Positions 7,648 to 16,629 of a stretch of DNA of 64,000 nucleotides are shown piece after piece. The DNA is from an uncultured beta proteobacterium. Its GTDB lineage: Bacteria; Pseudomonadota; Gammaproteobacteria; Burkholderiales; Burkholderiaceae_C. The first letter of the stretch is position 1. Each line of letters opens with the position of its first letter. The stretch lies in contig CAJCCO010000109.1 of the NCBI GenBank assembly GCA_903960915.1, positions 1 to 64,000 on the forward strand, written 5' to 3'. The translations under genes were made by a program, and so were the position numbers. The notes beneath the pieces are model-generated. The model was not told the DNA's origin. It saw only the letters and a list, made by a program, of their open reading frames with translations, and made no database searches.

Positions 7648-9684
7648 TCAGACTGGTTTCGTCAGGGGTGGGCCAAAAGCTGTGGCGGTGACTTGGGCCT
7701 CGAAGAACATGTGGCCGTCAATGTCGTTGCTCACGCTGTTGTCGGTCTGGCTGAATTGAAGCTCGATGCTGGCCGCACCGGCCTGGTAGGCACGGCGGCT
7801 GGCTTCGGCGGCAGCCAGGGTGCGGGCGTGCTCAAGGGCCGGGGCCACGGTCTCAAAGTCGAGCGGGCCTGCGGCGGTAAAAACCCGAAATATGCCGCGC
7901 ACCGGTTGGCTCACCGTGACATGCACCCGTTGCGCCACCTGACCAAACACGGCACCCACGGCGTTGGCTACGTGGGCATAAGGCGGCAGCACCAACTCCA
8001 CCCCCAGACCACGCGCCACCTCGGGGTAGTAACTGGCGGCGGGTGCGCCGACGGCAATCAGGGGCAGGTCGTGGGCAAACTGCAGCTTGAAGACCGGGGC
8101 GTGCGACAGCGCCTGGGGCTTGTCTTTTTTCACCAGGCGGTTTTGTAAAGCCATCTGGGTCAGCAAGGCTGCCACCTGCATGGCGCGGTCTTCGTTCAAT
8201 TCGCCGGCGTCGTTCAAACCGGCTTCAATCAGCTTTTGGCAAATGGTGTGAATGACTTTGTCCACCACCTGCTGCGAAGGCCCGATCTCGTCGCCCAGCA
8301 CCCAGGTGCCCAGGCCGTACATGTGACGCATCTGGCGGGCCCAGACGCGCGCGCCAAAAACCGCAGCGGGCCGGCTCCAGTGCGTCGACATGCCCAGCAC
8401 GTGCGCGGCATCGCTGGGGGTAAAACCACTGTAAATGGCCAGCCCCTTGCGCTCTAGCCGGGCCAGGGCGCGCGACAGCGGCCGGTCTTCTATGTTGGAC
8501 TTTTCCAGGTCGATCGGGCCTTTGGCCAGCAGCTCCCAGGCACGCAGCTCGTCGTCCGGCAGGTGGTCCACCATGGCCTGGTCAGCGCTCAGGCGCAGTG
8601 CGAAGCGAATTTGGCTGGCATGCGGGGTTTCGTTTTGCTGCCGCTCCAGCACCTTCAAAACCTGGGGGTGCTCATGCGCCAGCAGGCTCAGGGGCACCAC
8701 ACGGCGCGGCCCGATGGACAGCCCTGCGCAACCTTGAAAGCGCACCTCGCTGTCGCCGCCCAAGCCAATGGCGTAAACCTTGACGGCCTCGATCATGGGG
8801 CGCCAGTTGCCCACCATGGCACCGTCAAAGCTCAAATCGGGCAGGCCGTTTCTGACCACGGCAATGTCGGTGGTGGTGCCACCCATGTCGGCCACGATGG
8901 CGTTGCGCAGGCCGCTCAAAGCGCAGGCACCCAGCACGCTGGCCGCCGGGCCCGACAACACGGTACCCACTGGGCGTTGCATGGCGCTTTGCACGTTGAT
9001 GAGCGAACCGTCGCCCTTGACGATCATCAGCGGAGCGTCAATGTGGCGCACCTTGAGCATGCTTTGCACCGATTCGATCAAGGCCTTGACGTGAAAAATC
9101 ATGCGCGCGTTCAGCGCCACGGTCATGGCGCGTCGCGGGGCACCCAGGCTAGAGGCCAGTTCGTGTCCGCAGGTGACCGGTTTGTCGCACAGGGCTTCTA
9201 CCCAGGCGCGCAGTTGCAACTCGTGCGCCGGGTTGCGCACGCCAAAACTGGCCGAGATGGCAAACGCGCTCACGCGTGGCGCGTGTTTGAGAATGGCCGC
9301 CTTGGCTTGCGCTTCATCGAGGTCTTGCAAGGCCACGCCACCGGCGTCGTGCCCGCCCGGCAAAGACACCACGGCGTCTGCGCCCAGCAACTCCACCAGA
9401 CCGCTGCTCTTGATTTGAGGCGCTTCATAGCCGGCCAGCAGCACGCACACCGGCGAGCCCTTGCCTTCCACCACCGAGTTGGTGGTGAGCGTGGTAGACA
9501 AGGACACCAGCATCACCTGGCCCAGCAAGTCCGGGGGCAGTTGGTCCAGCGCGGCGCCAATACCCAGCGCCAGGTCAAAGCGCGTTGTCAGACTTTTGGC
9601 GGCGGATACCACCTGACGCTGCGCGTCCAGCAGCACGACATCGGTGAAAGTGCCACCCGTGTCAATGCCCAGAAAATACCTCAT
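7648..9684 (-). CDS. Hydantoinase/oxoprolinase A-family ATPase (HyuA-like)
   Basis: A 678-residue ASKHA-fold protein of the hydantoinase A/oxoprolinase family. The first phosphate loop GIDTGGTFTDVV is at residues 6-17. The second, ADMGGTTTDIAVV, lies near the middle and begins the Hydantoinase_A domain. The length matches HyuA subunits, but no HyuB gene lies next to it. Known members hydrolyse hydantoins, 5-oxoproline or N-methylhydantoin with ATP, or carboxylate acetone or acetophenone, and normally need a B subunit. It follows soxG by 33 bases and has a strong GGGAGG ribosome binding site. It could make N-carbamoylsarcosine from N-methylhydantoin upstream of sarcosine, or serve as an ATPase for a corrinoid protein; neither is shown. 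Confidence 0.85.
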   Translation of the reverse strand: MRYFLGIDTGGTFTDVVLLDAQRQVVSAAKSLTTRFDLALGIGAALDQLPPDLLGQVMLVSLSTTLTTNSVVEGKGSPVCVLLAGYEAPQIKSSGLVELLGADAVVSLPGGHDAGGVALQDLDEAQAKAAILKHAPRVSAFAISASFGVRNPAHELQLRAWVEALCDKPVTCGHELASSLGAPRRAMTVALNARMIFHVKALIESVQSMLKVRHIDAPLMIVKGDGSLINVQSAMQRPVGTVLSGPAASVLGACALSGLRNAIVADMGGTTTDIAVVRNGLPDLSFDGAMVGNWRPMIEAVKVYAIGLGGDSEVRFQGCAGLSIGPRRVVPLSLLAHEHPQVLKVLERQQNETPHASQIRFALRLSADQAMVDHLPDDELRAWELLAKGPIDLEKSNIEDRPLSRALARLERKGLAIYSGFTPSDAAHVLGMSTHWSRPAAVFGARVWARQMRHMYGLGTWVLGDEIGPSQQVVDKVIHTICQKLIEAGLNDAGELNEDRAMQVAALLTQMALQNRLVKKDKPQALSHAPVFKLQFAHDLPLIAVGAPAASYYPEVARGLGVELVLPPYAHVANAVGAVFGQVAQRVHVTVSQPVRGIFRVFTAAGPLDFETVAPALEHARTLAAAEASRRAYQAGAASIELQFSQTDNSVSNDIDGHMFFEAQVTATAFGPPLTKPV

Positions 9685-9717
9685 GCGCCCTCCCAGGCTT
9701 GGCTCACGCCATCAGCT

Positions 9718-10299
9718 TCAGTCGCCCGCTTCACACAGCCAGCGGTACAGGTAATCGGCAAAACTGCGGCGCACGGTCATCTCAAAATGCTCACCGGCTT
9801 GCACGCAAACGATGGTGGCGCCAGCCTTGGCCACATGGGTTTGGGCCACCGAACCCGCCTTGAACACGCTTGGGTGCAGGTCCAGCGGGCAACCGCGTGC
9901 CAGCAAATCAGCGGCAGCAGCGCCTTTGACCTGAAAGGTGGTGTTGCCGTCGCCCACGCGCACGACCGCGTGGTGCATGCCGGCCAGTGCCGTTTGCAGG
10001 GCCGACTCCAGCGCCTCGCCCTGGCCATCGTTGAGCTTGATGAGCCACTCATCCGGCCCCAACCACAGCACCTGGCGTTCGGCATTGGCGTGCACGGTGT
10101 TGGCGCTCAAGGGCAAGTCCAGCCCGATGCAGGCGGCAGCGGCGCTCAGAAAAGCGGCCTGCGAAGGCTCACCCCGCAGATTGATCATCTGGATAAAGGG
10201 GGTTTCTGAAAGGGTGCAGCTGTGGCCGTCCACCGTCAGCACGCGCTGGCCCAGACGGGTGATGCCCGCCAGCGGGCTTTGCAGTTCAATTTCAGACAT
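9718..10299 (-). CDS. soxG: Sarcosine oxidase subunit gamma
   Basis: The 193-residue gamma subunit of heterotetrameric sarcosine oxidase. The ORF track starts it at 10431, but that extension lies inside soxA. The true ATG (MSEIELQSPLAG) is at 10299 and overlaps the soxA stop by eight bases, indicating translational coupling. Family features include LRGEPSQAAFLSAA and the WLGPDEWLI block with a following VGDGNTTFQVKG segment. It is the last sox gene in the order B-D-A-G. The subunit pairs with the C-terminal aminomethyltransferase-like region of the alpha subunit; it has no known catalytic residues. Confidence 0.93.
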   Translation of the reverse strand: MSEIELQSPLAGITRLGQRVLTVDGHSCTLSETPFIQMINLRGEPSQAAFLSAAAACIGLDLPLSANTVHANAERQVLWLGPDEWLIKLNDGQGEALESALQTALAGMHHAVVRVGDGNTTFQVKGAAAADLLARGCPLDLHPSVFKAGSVAQTHVAKAGATIVCVQAGEHFEMTVRRSFADYLYRWLCEAGD

Positions 10300-13294
10300 G
10301 GTGACGATCCCCTTTCGGGTCATAAAACACAGGGCTGCACACCGTGGCAGCCACATAACGACCATCGGCCAGGGCGGCATAGACTTTGCCGCCCATACGC
10401 TGCTGGCCCGAACGCACCACCGCCATGGCAATGGAGCGCTTCAAGGTGGGGCTGTAGTAGCTGGAGGTCACGTGCCCCAGCATGGGCACCGGCGGCGGAC
10501 TGGCCTGCGACTGCGCCGTCAATTGCGCGCCTTCGGGCAACACGATCTGCGGCTCGTCGGTGAGCAAGCCCACCAGCTGCTTGCGGTCTGCGCCCGCGGT
10601 GTGGCTGCGGGTGAGCGAGCGGCGGCCCAAAAAGTCTTTGGTCTTGGCCACCATGGCGCTCATGCCCAGGTCGTGCGGGGTGATGGAGCCGTCGGTTTCC
10701 TGGCCCACAATGATGTAGCCTTTTTCGGCCCGCAGCACGTGCATGGACTCGGTGCCGTAGGGCGTGATCTGGTGCTCGGCGCCCGCTTGCATCAAGGCTT
10801 TCCAAACAAACGCGCCGCAGTTGGACGGCACGTTCACTTCCAGCGACAACTCGCCTGAGAAGCTGATGCGCATGATGCGCGCTGCCACGCCGGCCACGGT
10901 GCCCTGGCGGTGCGTCATGAAGGGAAAGGCGGCTGCCGACAGGTCGACATCGGTGCAAACTTTTTCCAGCACGGCGCGGGCCTTGGGGCCAGCCAGCACA
11001 AAGGTGGACCATTGGTCGGTCACGGTGGTCATGAAGACCTTCATGTCGGGCCACTCGGTTTGTACCCAGCGCTCCATCCAGCCCAGCACGCGCGCTGCAC
11101 CACCGGTGGTGGTGGTCATCAAGAAGTGGTTCTCGCCCAGGCGCGCGGTGACGCCGTCGTCAAACACCATGCCGTTTTCGTCGAGCATGAGGCCGTAGCG
11201 GCACTTGCCCGCTTCCAGCTTGAGGAAGGGGTTGGTGTACATCCAGTTGAGCAGCTTGGCCGCGTCTGGGCCTTGAATGTCGATCTTGCCCAGGGTGGAG
11301 GCGTCCATGATGCCTACGCCATGGCGCACGGCCAACACCTCGCGCTCTACCGCCTGGTGCATGTCTTCTTGGCCCTGCGGGAAATACCAGGGCCGCTTCC
11401 ACTGGCCCACGTCTTCAAACAGGCAACTGGCGGCCACATGGTGTTCATGCGGGCTGGTCTTGCGGGCGGGGTCAAACAAATCACCGCGCTCGAGCCCGGC
11501 AAACAAGCCAAAGCTGATGGGCAGGTAGTTGGGGCGGAAGGTGGTGGTGCCCACCTTGTCGATGGGTTTTTTCAAGGCCCGGGCGGCCAGCGCCATGCCG
11601 TTGATATTGCCCAGCTTGCCTTGGTCGGTGCCAAAGCCTAAGGCGGTGTAGCGCTTGATGTGCTCGATGGATTCAAACCCTTCGCGAATGGCCAGCTCTA
11701 TGTCACTGGCCGACACATCGTTTTGGTAGTCCACAAAGGCCTTGGCCCGGCGTGAAACGGGTTCACCGGTTTCGGCAATCCAGAAAGGTTTGATGGGCTC
11801 GGTGACCGGCTCCACCACCTGCAGCGGCAGCGCCGTGGCCGTAAAACCGGTGCGGCTGGCCGCTTGCACAGCGCAGCGACTGGCGTCAGCCAGCGTCTGG
11901 CTCAGCGTCCAGGTGGCGTTGCAGGCCCCCACGCTGACCTGATCGGTCACGGGCTCGCCCGGGGCAAAACACACGGTCTGGTCGTTCCAGCGCACTTTGC
12001 CGCCCGAATGCGAATACAGATGAATAGCCGGGTTCCAGCCGCCGGACATGCCCAGCGCATCGCAGCTGATCTGGCGTTCGCTGCCATTGGCCTGGTCGCC
12101 CACCATCTGGCGCACGGTGATGGCACTGACGCTCAAACTGCCTTTGGCCTCCACCGGCACGTAACCGCGCAAGACCTCAATACCGGCGTCATGTGCTTTT
12201 TGCACCAGGCCGCCCACCACAGACTTGCCAGCGCGCACGTCCACCACGGTGACCTGCGCACCGGTTTGCTTGAGCAGCAAGGCATCGGCGTAAGCGCTGT
12301 CGTTGTTGGTGAGGAGCACGATGCGCTGGCCCACGCGCACGCCGTACAGCTGCGCGTAGTCGGCCATGGCCGAGGACAGCATGACACCGGGCAAATCATT
12401 GTTGCCAAACACCATGGGGCGCTCATGGGCGCCCGTGGCCAGAATCACCTGGTGGGCTCGCACGCGCCACATGCGCTCCCGAAAGCCCTGGCGGTCCTTG
12501 ACGGGTTGGTGGTCGGTCAACGACTCACGGATGGTCAGGAAGTTGTGGTCATGGCAACCAAACACCACACCACGGCGGATGATGCGCACATTGGCCATGC
12601 TGGCGAGCTCACGCTCGGCGCTCTTGACCCAGTCGCTGGCGGACTGGCCGTCTATCTTGCCCTGCAAGCGGTGGGCCGCACCGCCCAGGTGCGCACCGAG
12701 TTCAGCCAGGATGACGCGTGCGCCACTGCGCCCGCTCACCAGCGCGGCGGCCAAACCGGCCACGCCGCCACCGGCAATCAGTACATCGCAATGGACGTTT
12801 TGCTGCACATAACGGTCAGCGTCTTCCACCGCAGGCGCGGCACCCAGGCCACCGGCCTTGCGGATGAAACGCTCATAAAACATCCAGGCCTTGCTGGGCC
12901 ACATGAAGGTTTTGTAATAGAAACCGGCGGGGAACAAAGGCGTACCCCAGCGGTTGATACTGAACAGGTGCTTGAGCGGGCTAGGCCAGGGGTTCACGCT
13001 CTCGCCGTGGAGCGACTCATACAGCTCCACCTCGGGCAACTTGGCGTTGGGAATGGTGTAGGCACCGGTCTCCAGTTGCACCAGGGCCGAGGGCTCTTCA
13101 ATGCCACAACTCACCACGCTGCGCGGGCGGTGGTATTTCCAGGAGCGCGTGAGCGCAGGGTCACCCGCACCCAGCAGGGCCGAGGCCAGGGTGTCGCCGG
13201 CAAAGCCCTTGAACTTGGCGCCGTTAAAAGTAAAACTGACCTGACGGCTGCGATCAATGCGATCGCCTCGGTCGGAAATTCGGGTAGCGCTCAC
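10292..13294 (-). CDS. soxA: Sarcosine oxidase subunit alpha
   Basis: The 1000-residue alpha subunit of heterotetrameric sarcosine oxidase, the usual size. In order: an N-terminal ferredoxin-fold (Fer2_4-like) domain (about 15-100) carrying SWKYHRPRSVVSCGIEEP, a dinucleotide-binding domain starting VLIAGGGVAGLAAAL (about 171-185), and a C-terminal half of GCV_T/aminomethyltransferase type that passes the methyl carbon to tetrahydrofolate. The enzyme converts sarcosine, oxygen and THF to glycine, 5,10-methylene-THF and hydrogen peroxide. The start is a GTG sharing GTGA with the soxD stop. Methylene-THF can be used by FolD, encoded 3.3 kb upstream on the same strand. Confidence 0.97.
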   Translation of the reverse strand: MSATRISDRGDRIDRSRQVSFTFNGAKFKGFAGDTLASALLGAGDPALTRSWKYHRPRSVVSCGIEEPSALVQLETGAYTIPNAKLPEVELYESLHGESVNPWPSPLKHLFSINRWGTPLFPAGFYYKTFMWPSKAWMFYERFIRKAGGLGAAPAVEDADRYVQQNVHCDVLIAGGGVAGLAAALVSGRSGARVILAELGAHLGGAAHRLQGKIDGQSASDWVKSAERELASMANVRIIRRGVVFGCHDHNFLTIRESLTDHQPVKDRQGFRERMWRVRAHQVILATGAHERPMVFGNNDLPGVMLSSAMADYAQLYGVRVGQRIVLLTNNDSAYADALLLKQTGAQVTVVDVRAGKSVVGGLVQKAHDAGIEVLRGYVPVEAKGSLSVSAITVRQMVGDQANGSERQISCDALGMSGGWNPAIHLYSHSGGKVRWNDQTVCFAPGEPVTDQVSVGACNATWTLSQTLADASRCAVQAASRTGFTATALPLQVVEPVTEPIKPFWIAETGEPVSRRAKAFVDYQNDVSASDIELAIREGFESIEHIKRYTALGFGTDQGKLGNINGMALAARALKKPIDKVGTTTFRPNYLPISFGLFAGLERGDLFDPARKTSPHEHHVAASCLFEDVGQWKRPWYFPQGQEDMHQAVEREVLAVRHGVGIMDASTLGKIDIQGPDAAKLLNWMYTNPFLKLEAGKCRYGLMLDENGMVFDDGVTARLGENHFLMTTTTGGAARVLGWMERWVQTEWPDMKVFMTTVTDQWSTFVLAGPKARAVLEKVCTDVDLSAAAFPFMTHRQGTVAGVAARIMRISFSGELSLEVNVPSNCGAFVWKALMQAGAEHQITPYGTESMHVLRAEKGYIIVGQETDGSITPHDLGMSAMVAKTKDFLGRRSLTRSHTAGADRKQLVGLLTDEPQIVLPEGAQLTAQSQASPPPVPMLGHVTSSYYSPTLKRSIAMAVVRSGQQRMGGKVYAALADGRYVAATVCSPVFYDPKGDRHHV

Positions 13295-13587
13295 TCAACA
13301 CCTCCGGAAACTTGTGGCGTGTCGGGGTTCTCCCCCGGCTTGTAAAACTTGGTGAACGCGTAGCTCACGGTGTGGCGCTCGGCATTGAACCAACGCCGGC
13401 AGCCTTGCGCGTGCAGCCACTGCTCGCGGTGCAGGCCCTTGGGGTTTTTACGCATGAAGAGGTAGTCGGCCCACTCGGCGTCGGTCAGGGCATCGGTGTC
13501 GAGCGGGCGGGCGATATGCGCCTCACCGCCACAGCTGAATTCACTTTCGGCGCGGGGACCGCACCAGGGGCAGGTAATTTTTAGCAT
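13291..13587 (-). CDS. soxD: Sarcosine oxidase subunit delta
   Basis: The 98-residue delta subunit. It has the zinc-binding N-terminal motif CPWCGPRAESEFSCGG and the family block HAQGCRRWFNAERHT, including the additional metal-ligand Cys. It ends with the common YKPGE segment. It lies between soxB (24 bases upstream) and soxA (GTGA overlap), the standard arrangement. It is a structural zinc subunit of the heterotetramer. Confidence 0.96.
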   Translation of the reverse strand: MLKITCPWCGPRAESEFSCGGEAHIARPLDTDALTDAEWADYLFMRKNPKGLHREQWLHAQGCRRWFNAERHTVSYAFTKFYKPGENPDTPQVSGGVE

Positions 13588-13611
13588 CTTGAAGGTTCTC
13601 TTGGATCGCGT

Positions 13612-14862
13612 TCAGTGCGCAACGCCGGCCGCGCCGTGTTCGTCAATCAGGTGGCCGGAGGTGAAGCGGTTCAGGTCAAACGCCGCGTTCAGTGCATGGG
13701 GCCGGTCTTGCGCCATGGTGTGCGCCATGACCCAGCCCGAGCCGGGCGTGGCCTTGAAGCCACCCGTGCCCCAGCCGCAGTTGAAGTACAGGCCCTTGAT
13801 ATGCGTCTTGGAGATGATGGGGCAGGCGTCGGGCGCCACGTCCACAATGCCGCCCCACTGGCGGTTCATGCGCACCCGGCGGAAGATGGGGAACAGCTCG
13901 CAAATGGCTTGCAGCGTGTGCTCAATCACCGGGAACGAGCCGCGCTGGCCGTAGCCCACATACGAGTCAATGCCCGCACCAATCACCAGGTCGCCCTTGT
14001 CAGACTGGCTGGCATAGGCGTGAATGGCGTTGGACATGACCACGGTGTGCAAAATAGGTTTCATGGGTTCAGACACCAGCGCTTGCAGCGGATGACTCTC
14101 CAGCGGCAGGCGAATGCCCGCCATGTCCGCAATCACGGTGCTGTGGCCGGCCGCGACCACACCAATCTTCTTGCTCTTGATGACGCCGCGGGTGGTCTCA
14201 ATCCCCACCACCTGGTCGCCGTCGCGCTGCACGCCAATCACTTCGCAGTTCTGGATGATGTCCACGCCCAGCCGATCGGCGGCGCGGGCAAAGCCCCAGG
14301 CAATCGCGTCGTGGCGCGCCACACCGGCGCGCGGCTGGAACGACGCGCCCATGACCGGATAGCGCAAGCTGTTGCTGGTGTTCATGATGGGCACCATGGC
14401 CTTGATTTCTTCGGGGCTGAGCACCACGCCGTCCACACCGTTCAAGCGGTTGGCATTCACGCGGCGGTGAATGTCGCGCATGTCTTGCAGCGAGTGGCCC
14501 ACGTTCATCACGCCACGCTGGCTGAACATGGTGTTGTAGTTGAGGTCTTGCGACAGGCCTTCCCACAACTGCAGCGCCTTTTCATACAAATGCGTGGCGT
14601 CGTCCCACAGGTAGTTGGAGCGCACGATGGTGGTGTTGCGCGCGGTGTTACCGCCGCCCAGCCAGCCGCGCTCGACCACCGCAATATTGCGCATGCCGTG
14701 CTCTTTGGCCAGGTAATAGGCCGTGGCCAAGCCGTGGCCGCCACCACCTACGATGATGGCGTCGTAACTGGCCTTGGGTTCAGGACTGCGCCACTGCTTT
14801 TGCCAGTTCTCGTGGTAAGACATGGCATTGCGGGCGAGGGAAAAAATTGAAAAATGGCTCAT
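13612..14862 (-). CDS. soxB: Sarcosine oxidase subunit beta
   Basis: The 416-residue catalytic beta subunit, a DAO-family flavoprotein. The FAD motif [17 protein letters not shown] spans about residues 36-52. His184 in [13 protein letters not shown] corresponds to the histidine that covalently binds FMN in characterised heterotetrameric enzymes. The segment [19 protein letters not shown] is typical of the family. It oxidises sarcosine to its imine. It is the first sox gene, 90 bases after sdaA, with GAGA before the ATG. An internal Met14 (MSYHENW) is an alternative start. Confidence 0.96.
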   Translation of the reverse strand: MSHFSIFSLARNAMSYHENWQKQWRSPEPKASYDAIIVGGGGHGLATAYYLAKEHGMRNIAVVERGWLGGGNTARNTTIVRSNYLWDDATHLYEKALQLWEGLSQDLNYNTMFSQRGVMNVGHSLQDMRDIHRRVNANRLNGVDGVVLSPEEIKAMVPIMNTSNSLRYPVMGASFQPRAGVARHDAIAWGFARAADRLGVDIIQNCEVIGVQRDGDQVVGIETTRGVIKSKKIGVVAAGHSTVIADMAGIRLPLESHPLQALVSEPMKPILHTVVMSNAIHAYASQSDKGDLVIGAGIDSYVGYGQRGSFPVIEHTLQAICELFPIFRRVRMNRQWGGIVDVAPDACPIISKTHIKGLYFNCGWGTGGFKATPGSGWVMAHTMAQDRPHALNAAFDLNRFTSGHLIDEHGAAGVAH

Positions 14863-14952
14863 AAATATCTCGGTTCATCCGTTCCCCGCCTACTCAGGCA
14901 GGCTTGAGGCTTGCCCATGGCGGACAGCATGCGGCGGAGGTGTTCCACAGGT

Positions 14953-16356
14953 TTAGCATTCGATCACGTTGACGGCCAGGCCACCGCGGCTGGTTTCCTT
15001 GTATTTTGTCATCATGTCCCGGCCGGTATCGCGCATGGTCTTGATGACCTGGTCGAGCGAAACAAAGTGCGTGCCGTCGCCGCGCAGTGCCATGCGCGCC
15101 GCATTGAGCGCTTTGACCGAACCCATGGCGTTACGCTCGATGCACGGAATTTGCACCCGCCCACCCACCGGGTCGCAGGTCAGTCCCAGGTTGTGCTCCA
15201 TGCCAATTTCGGCGGCGTTTTCGACTTGCATCGGGGTGCCGCCCGTGACAGCAGCCAAACCGGCAGCCGCCATGGAGCAGGCCACACCGACCTCCCCCTG
15301 GCAGCCCACTTCAGCGCCGCTAATCGACGCATTTTCCTTGTACAACAAGCCAATCGCGCCTGCGGTCAGCAAAAAGTCGCGGATGCCATCCTGGTTGGCA
15401 CCGGCACAAAACCGGTCGTAGTAATGCATGACGGAAGGCACTATGCCAGCGGCCCCGTTGGTGGGCGCGGTGACCACACGGCCTCCGGCGGCGTTTTCTT
15501 CATTCACCGCCATGGCGTAGACGTTGACAAAGTCCAGGGTGGTGAGTTGGTCTTTGATGGCCTGCTCCGGGCGGCTGCTTAAGGAGCGGTGCAACTCGGC
15601 GGCACGGCGCTTGACCAACAAGTTGCCGGGCAGATGGCCTTCGGTGCGGATGCCGCGGTCCACGCAGGCTTTCATGGCGTCCCAGATGCGGTCCAGCCCG
15701 GCGTTGAGCTCAGCATCGGTGCGCCAGGACAGCTCGTTGGCGCGCATCACCTGGGCAATGGACAGGCCGCTGCCCGCACAGATGGCCAGCAAAGCATCGC
15801 CACTGGAAAAGGGAAACCGAACCTTGGTCGGGTCGGGCACGATGCGCGGCACCTCACCGGTGCTGGCGTTTTGGGCGTCTGCCACCTCCTGCGACACCAC
15901 AAAGCCACCGCCTACCGAAAAATAGCGCCGCTCCTGAATCAGCGTGCCAGCCGCGTCGAAGGCCATGAATTTGACCCCGTTGGGATGGTAAGACAAGGTC
16001 TCGCGGCGCAGGAAAAGAAGGTCCGTCTTTTCGGCGAAGGCGATGTCTTTTTGGCTATTCACCCGCAGTGTTTTGGCGGCGCGCATGGCCTTCAGGCGCC
16101 CGGTGATGGTGTCTGGGTCAATGGTGTCAGGCTGTGCGCCCTCCAGACCCAGCATCACCGCCGTGTCGGTGCCATGGCCTTTGCCCGTGGCACCCAGCGA
16201 GCCATAAAGACGCACTTCAATCCGCTCGGTTTGCGCCAACTGCCCATCGGCCTGGAGCGCCGCAGCAAACATGGCAGCGGCTTTCATGGGGCCCACCGTA
16301 TGCGAGGAAGAGGGGCCAATGCCAATCTTGAACAAATCAAAAACACTCAGTGCCAT
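14953..16356 (-). CDS. sdaA: L-serine ammonia-lyase (iron-sulfur type)
   Basis: A 467-residue single-chain L-serine dehydratase that converts serine to pyruvate and ammonia using a [4Fe-4S] cluster. The start is set at the ATG of [19 protein letters not shown], the standard family N-terminus; the ORF track adds 31 unrelated residues. Conserved features are [14 protein letters not shown], the cysteines in [20 protein letters not shown] and [10 protein letters not shown], and the beta-domain segment [15 protein letters not shown]. Placed between folD and sox, it fits conversion of sarcosine-derived glycine through serine to pyruvate. Eleven-base tandem repeats lie about 85-150 bases upstream of its start. 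Confidence 0.96.
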   Translation of the reverse strand: MALSVFDLFKIGIGPSSSHTVGPMKAAAMFAAALQADGQLAQTERIEVRLYGSLGATGKGHGTDTAVMLGLEGAQPDTIDPDTITGRLKAMRAAKTLRVNSQKDIAFAEKTDLLFLRRETLSYHPNGVKFMAFDAAGTLIQERRYFSVGGGFVVSQEVADAQNASTGEVPRIVPDPTKVRFPFSSGDALLAICAGSGLSIAQVMRANELSWRTDAELNAGLDRIWDAMKACVDRGIRTEGHLPGNLLVKRRAAELHRSLSSRPEQAIKDQLTTLDFVNVYAMAVNEENAAGGRVVTAPTNGAAGIVPSVMHYYDRFCAGANQDGIRDFLLTAGAIGLLYKENASISGAEVGCQGEVGVACSMAAAGLAAVTGGTPMQVENAAEIGMEHNLGLTCDPVGGRVQIPCIERNAMGSVKALNAARMALRGDGTHFVSLDQVIKTMRDTGRDMMTKYKETSRGGLAVNVIEC

Positions 16357-16440
16357 GCTTAACTTTCTAGTTTTGACCTGCCGGGAATGCAGCCGGACTG
16401 CGGCAAAGGGTTGCCTGGGTTCGGCGCCACCCCGCTGCCA

Positions 16441-16505
16441 TAGGTACATTGGAGGTACGTTATCGGTGCGTTGTCGGTGCGTAATCGGTGCTTAATAGAT
16501 GCTTG
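16441..16505. repeat. 11-base degenerate tandem repeats upstream of sdaA
   Basis: About six consecutive units share the core CGGTGCGT with a period of 11 (the first is 10): TAGGTACATT, GGAGGTACGTT, ATCGGTGCGTT, GTCGGTGCGTA, ATCGGTGCTTA, ATAGATGCTTG. The three middle units are nearly identical. They lie in the sdaA promoter region (sdaA starts at 16356 on the minus strand). A period of 11 is close to one helical turn, so binding of a regulator to one face is possible. Replication slippage is the simpler explanation. Confidence 0.7.
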
Positions 16506-16629
16506 TACTGGCTGTACCAAGTGCCTTGGATTGTGGAGAGTTGCAGGGCTTTCAGTGTCCGCTTTACGACATAGAGACAGTCTTATGCGACAAAGCAGCC
16601 TGCCGCGCGCTCTGAAGGCGGTATGGGCT

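Noticed and set aside
8563-10209. 548-residue plus-strand ORF opposite hyuA and soxG
   Set aside because: It is antisense to two strong genes, is rich in His/Gln/Gly typical of GC-rich shadow frames and has no domain.
11864-13345. 493-residue plus-strand ORF opposite soxA
   Set aside because: Shadow of soxA with low-complexity composition and no recognisable motif.
14863-16629. Glycine riboswitch before sdaA, soxB or folD
   Set aside because: I looked for the conserved aptamer motifs in these leaders and did not find them; only tandem repeats and ordinary ribosome binding sites are present.
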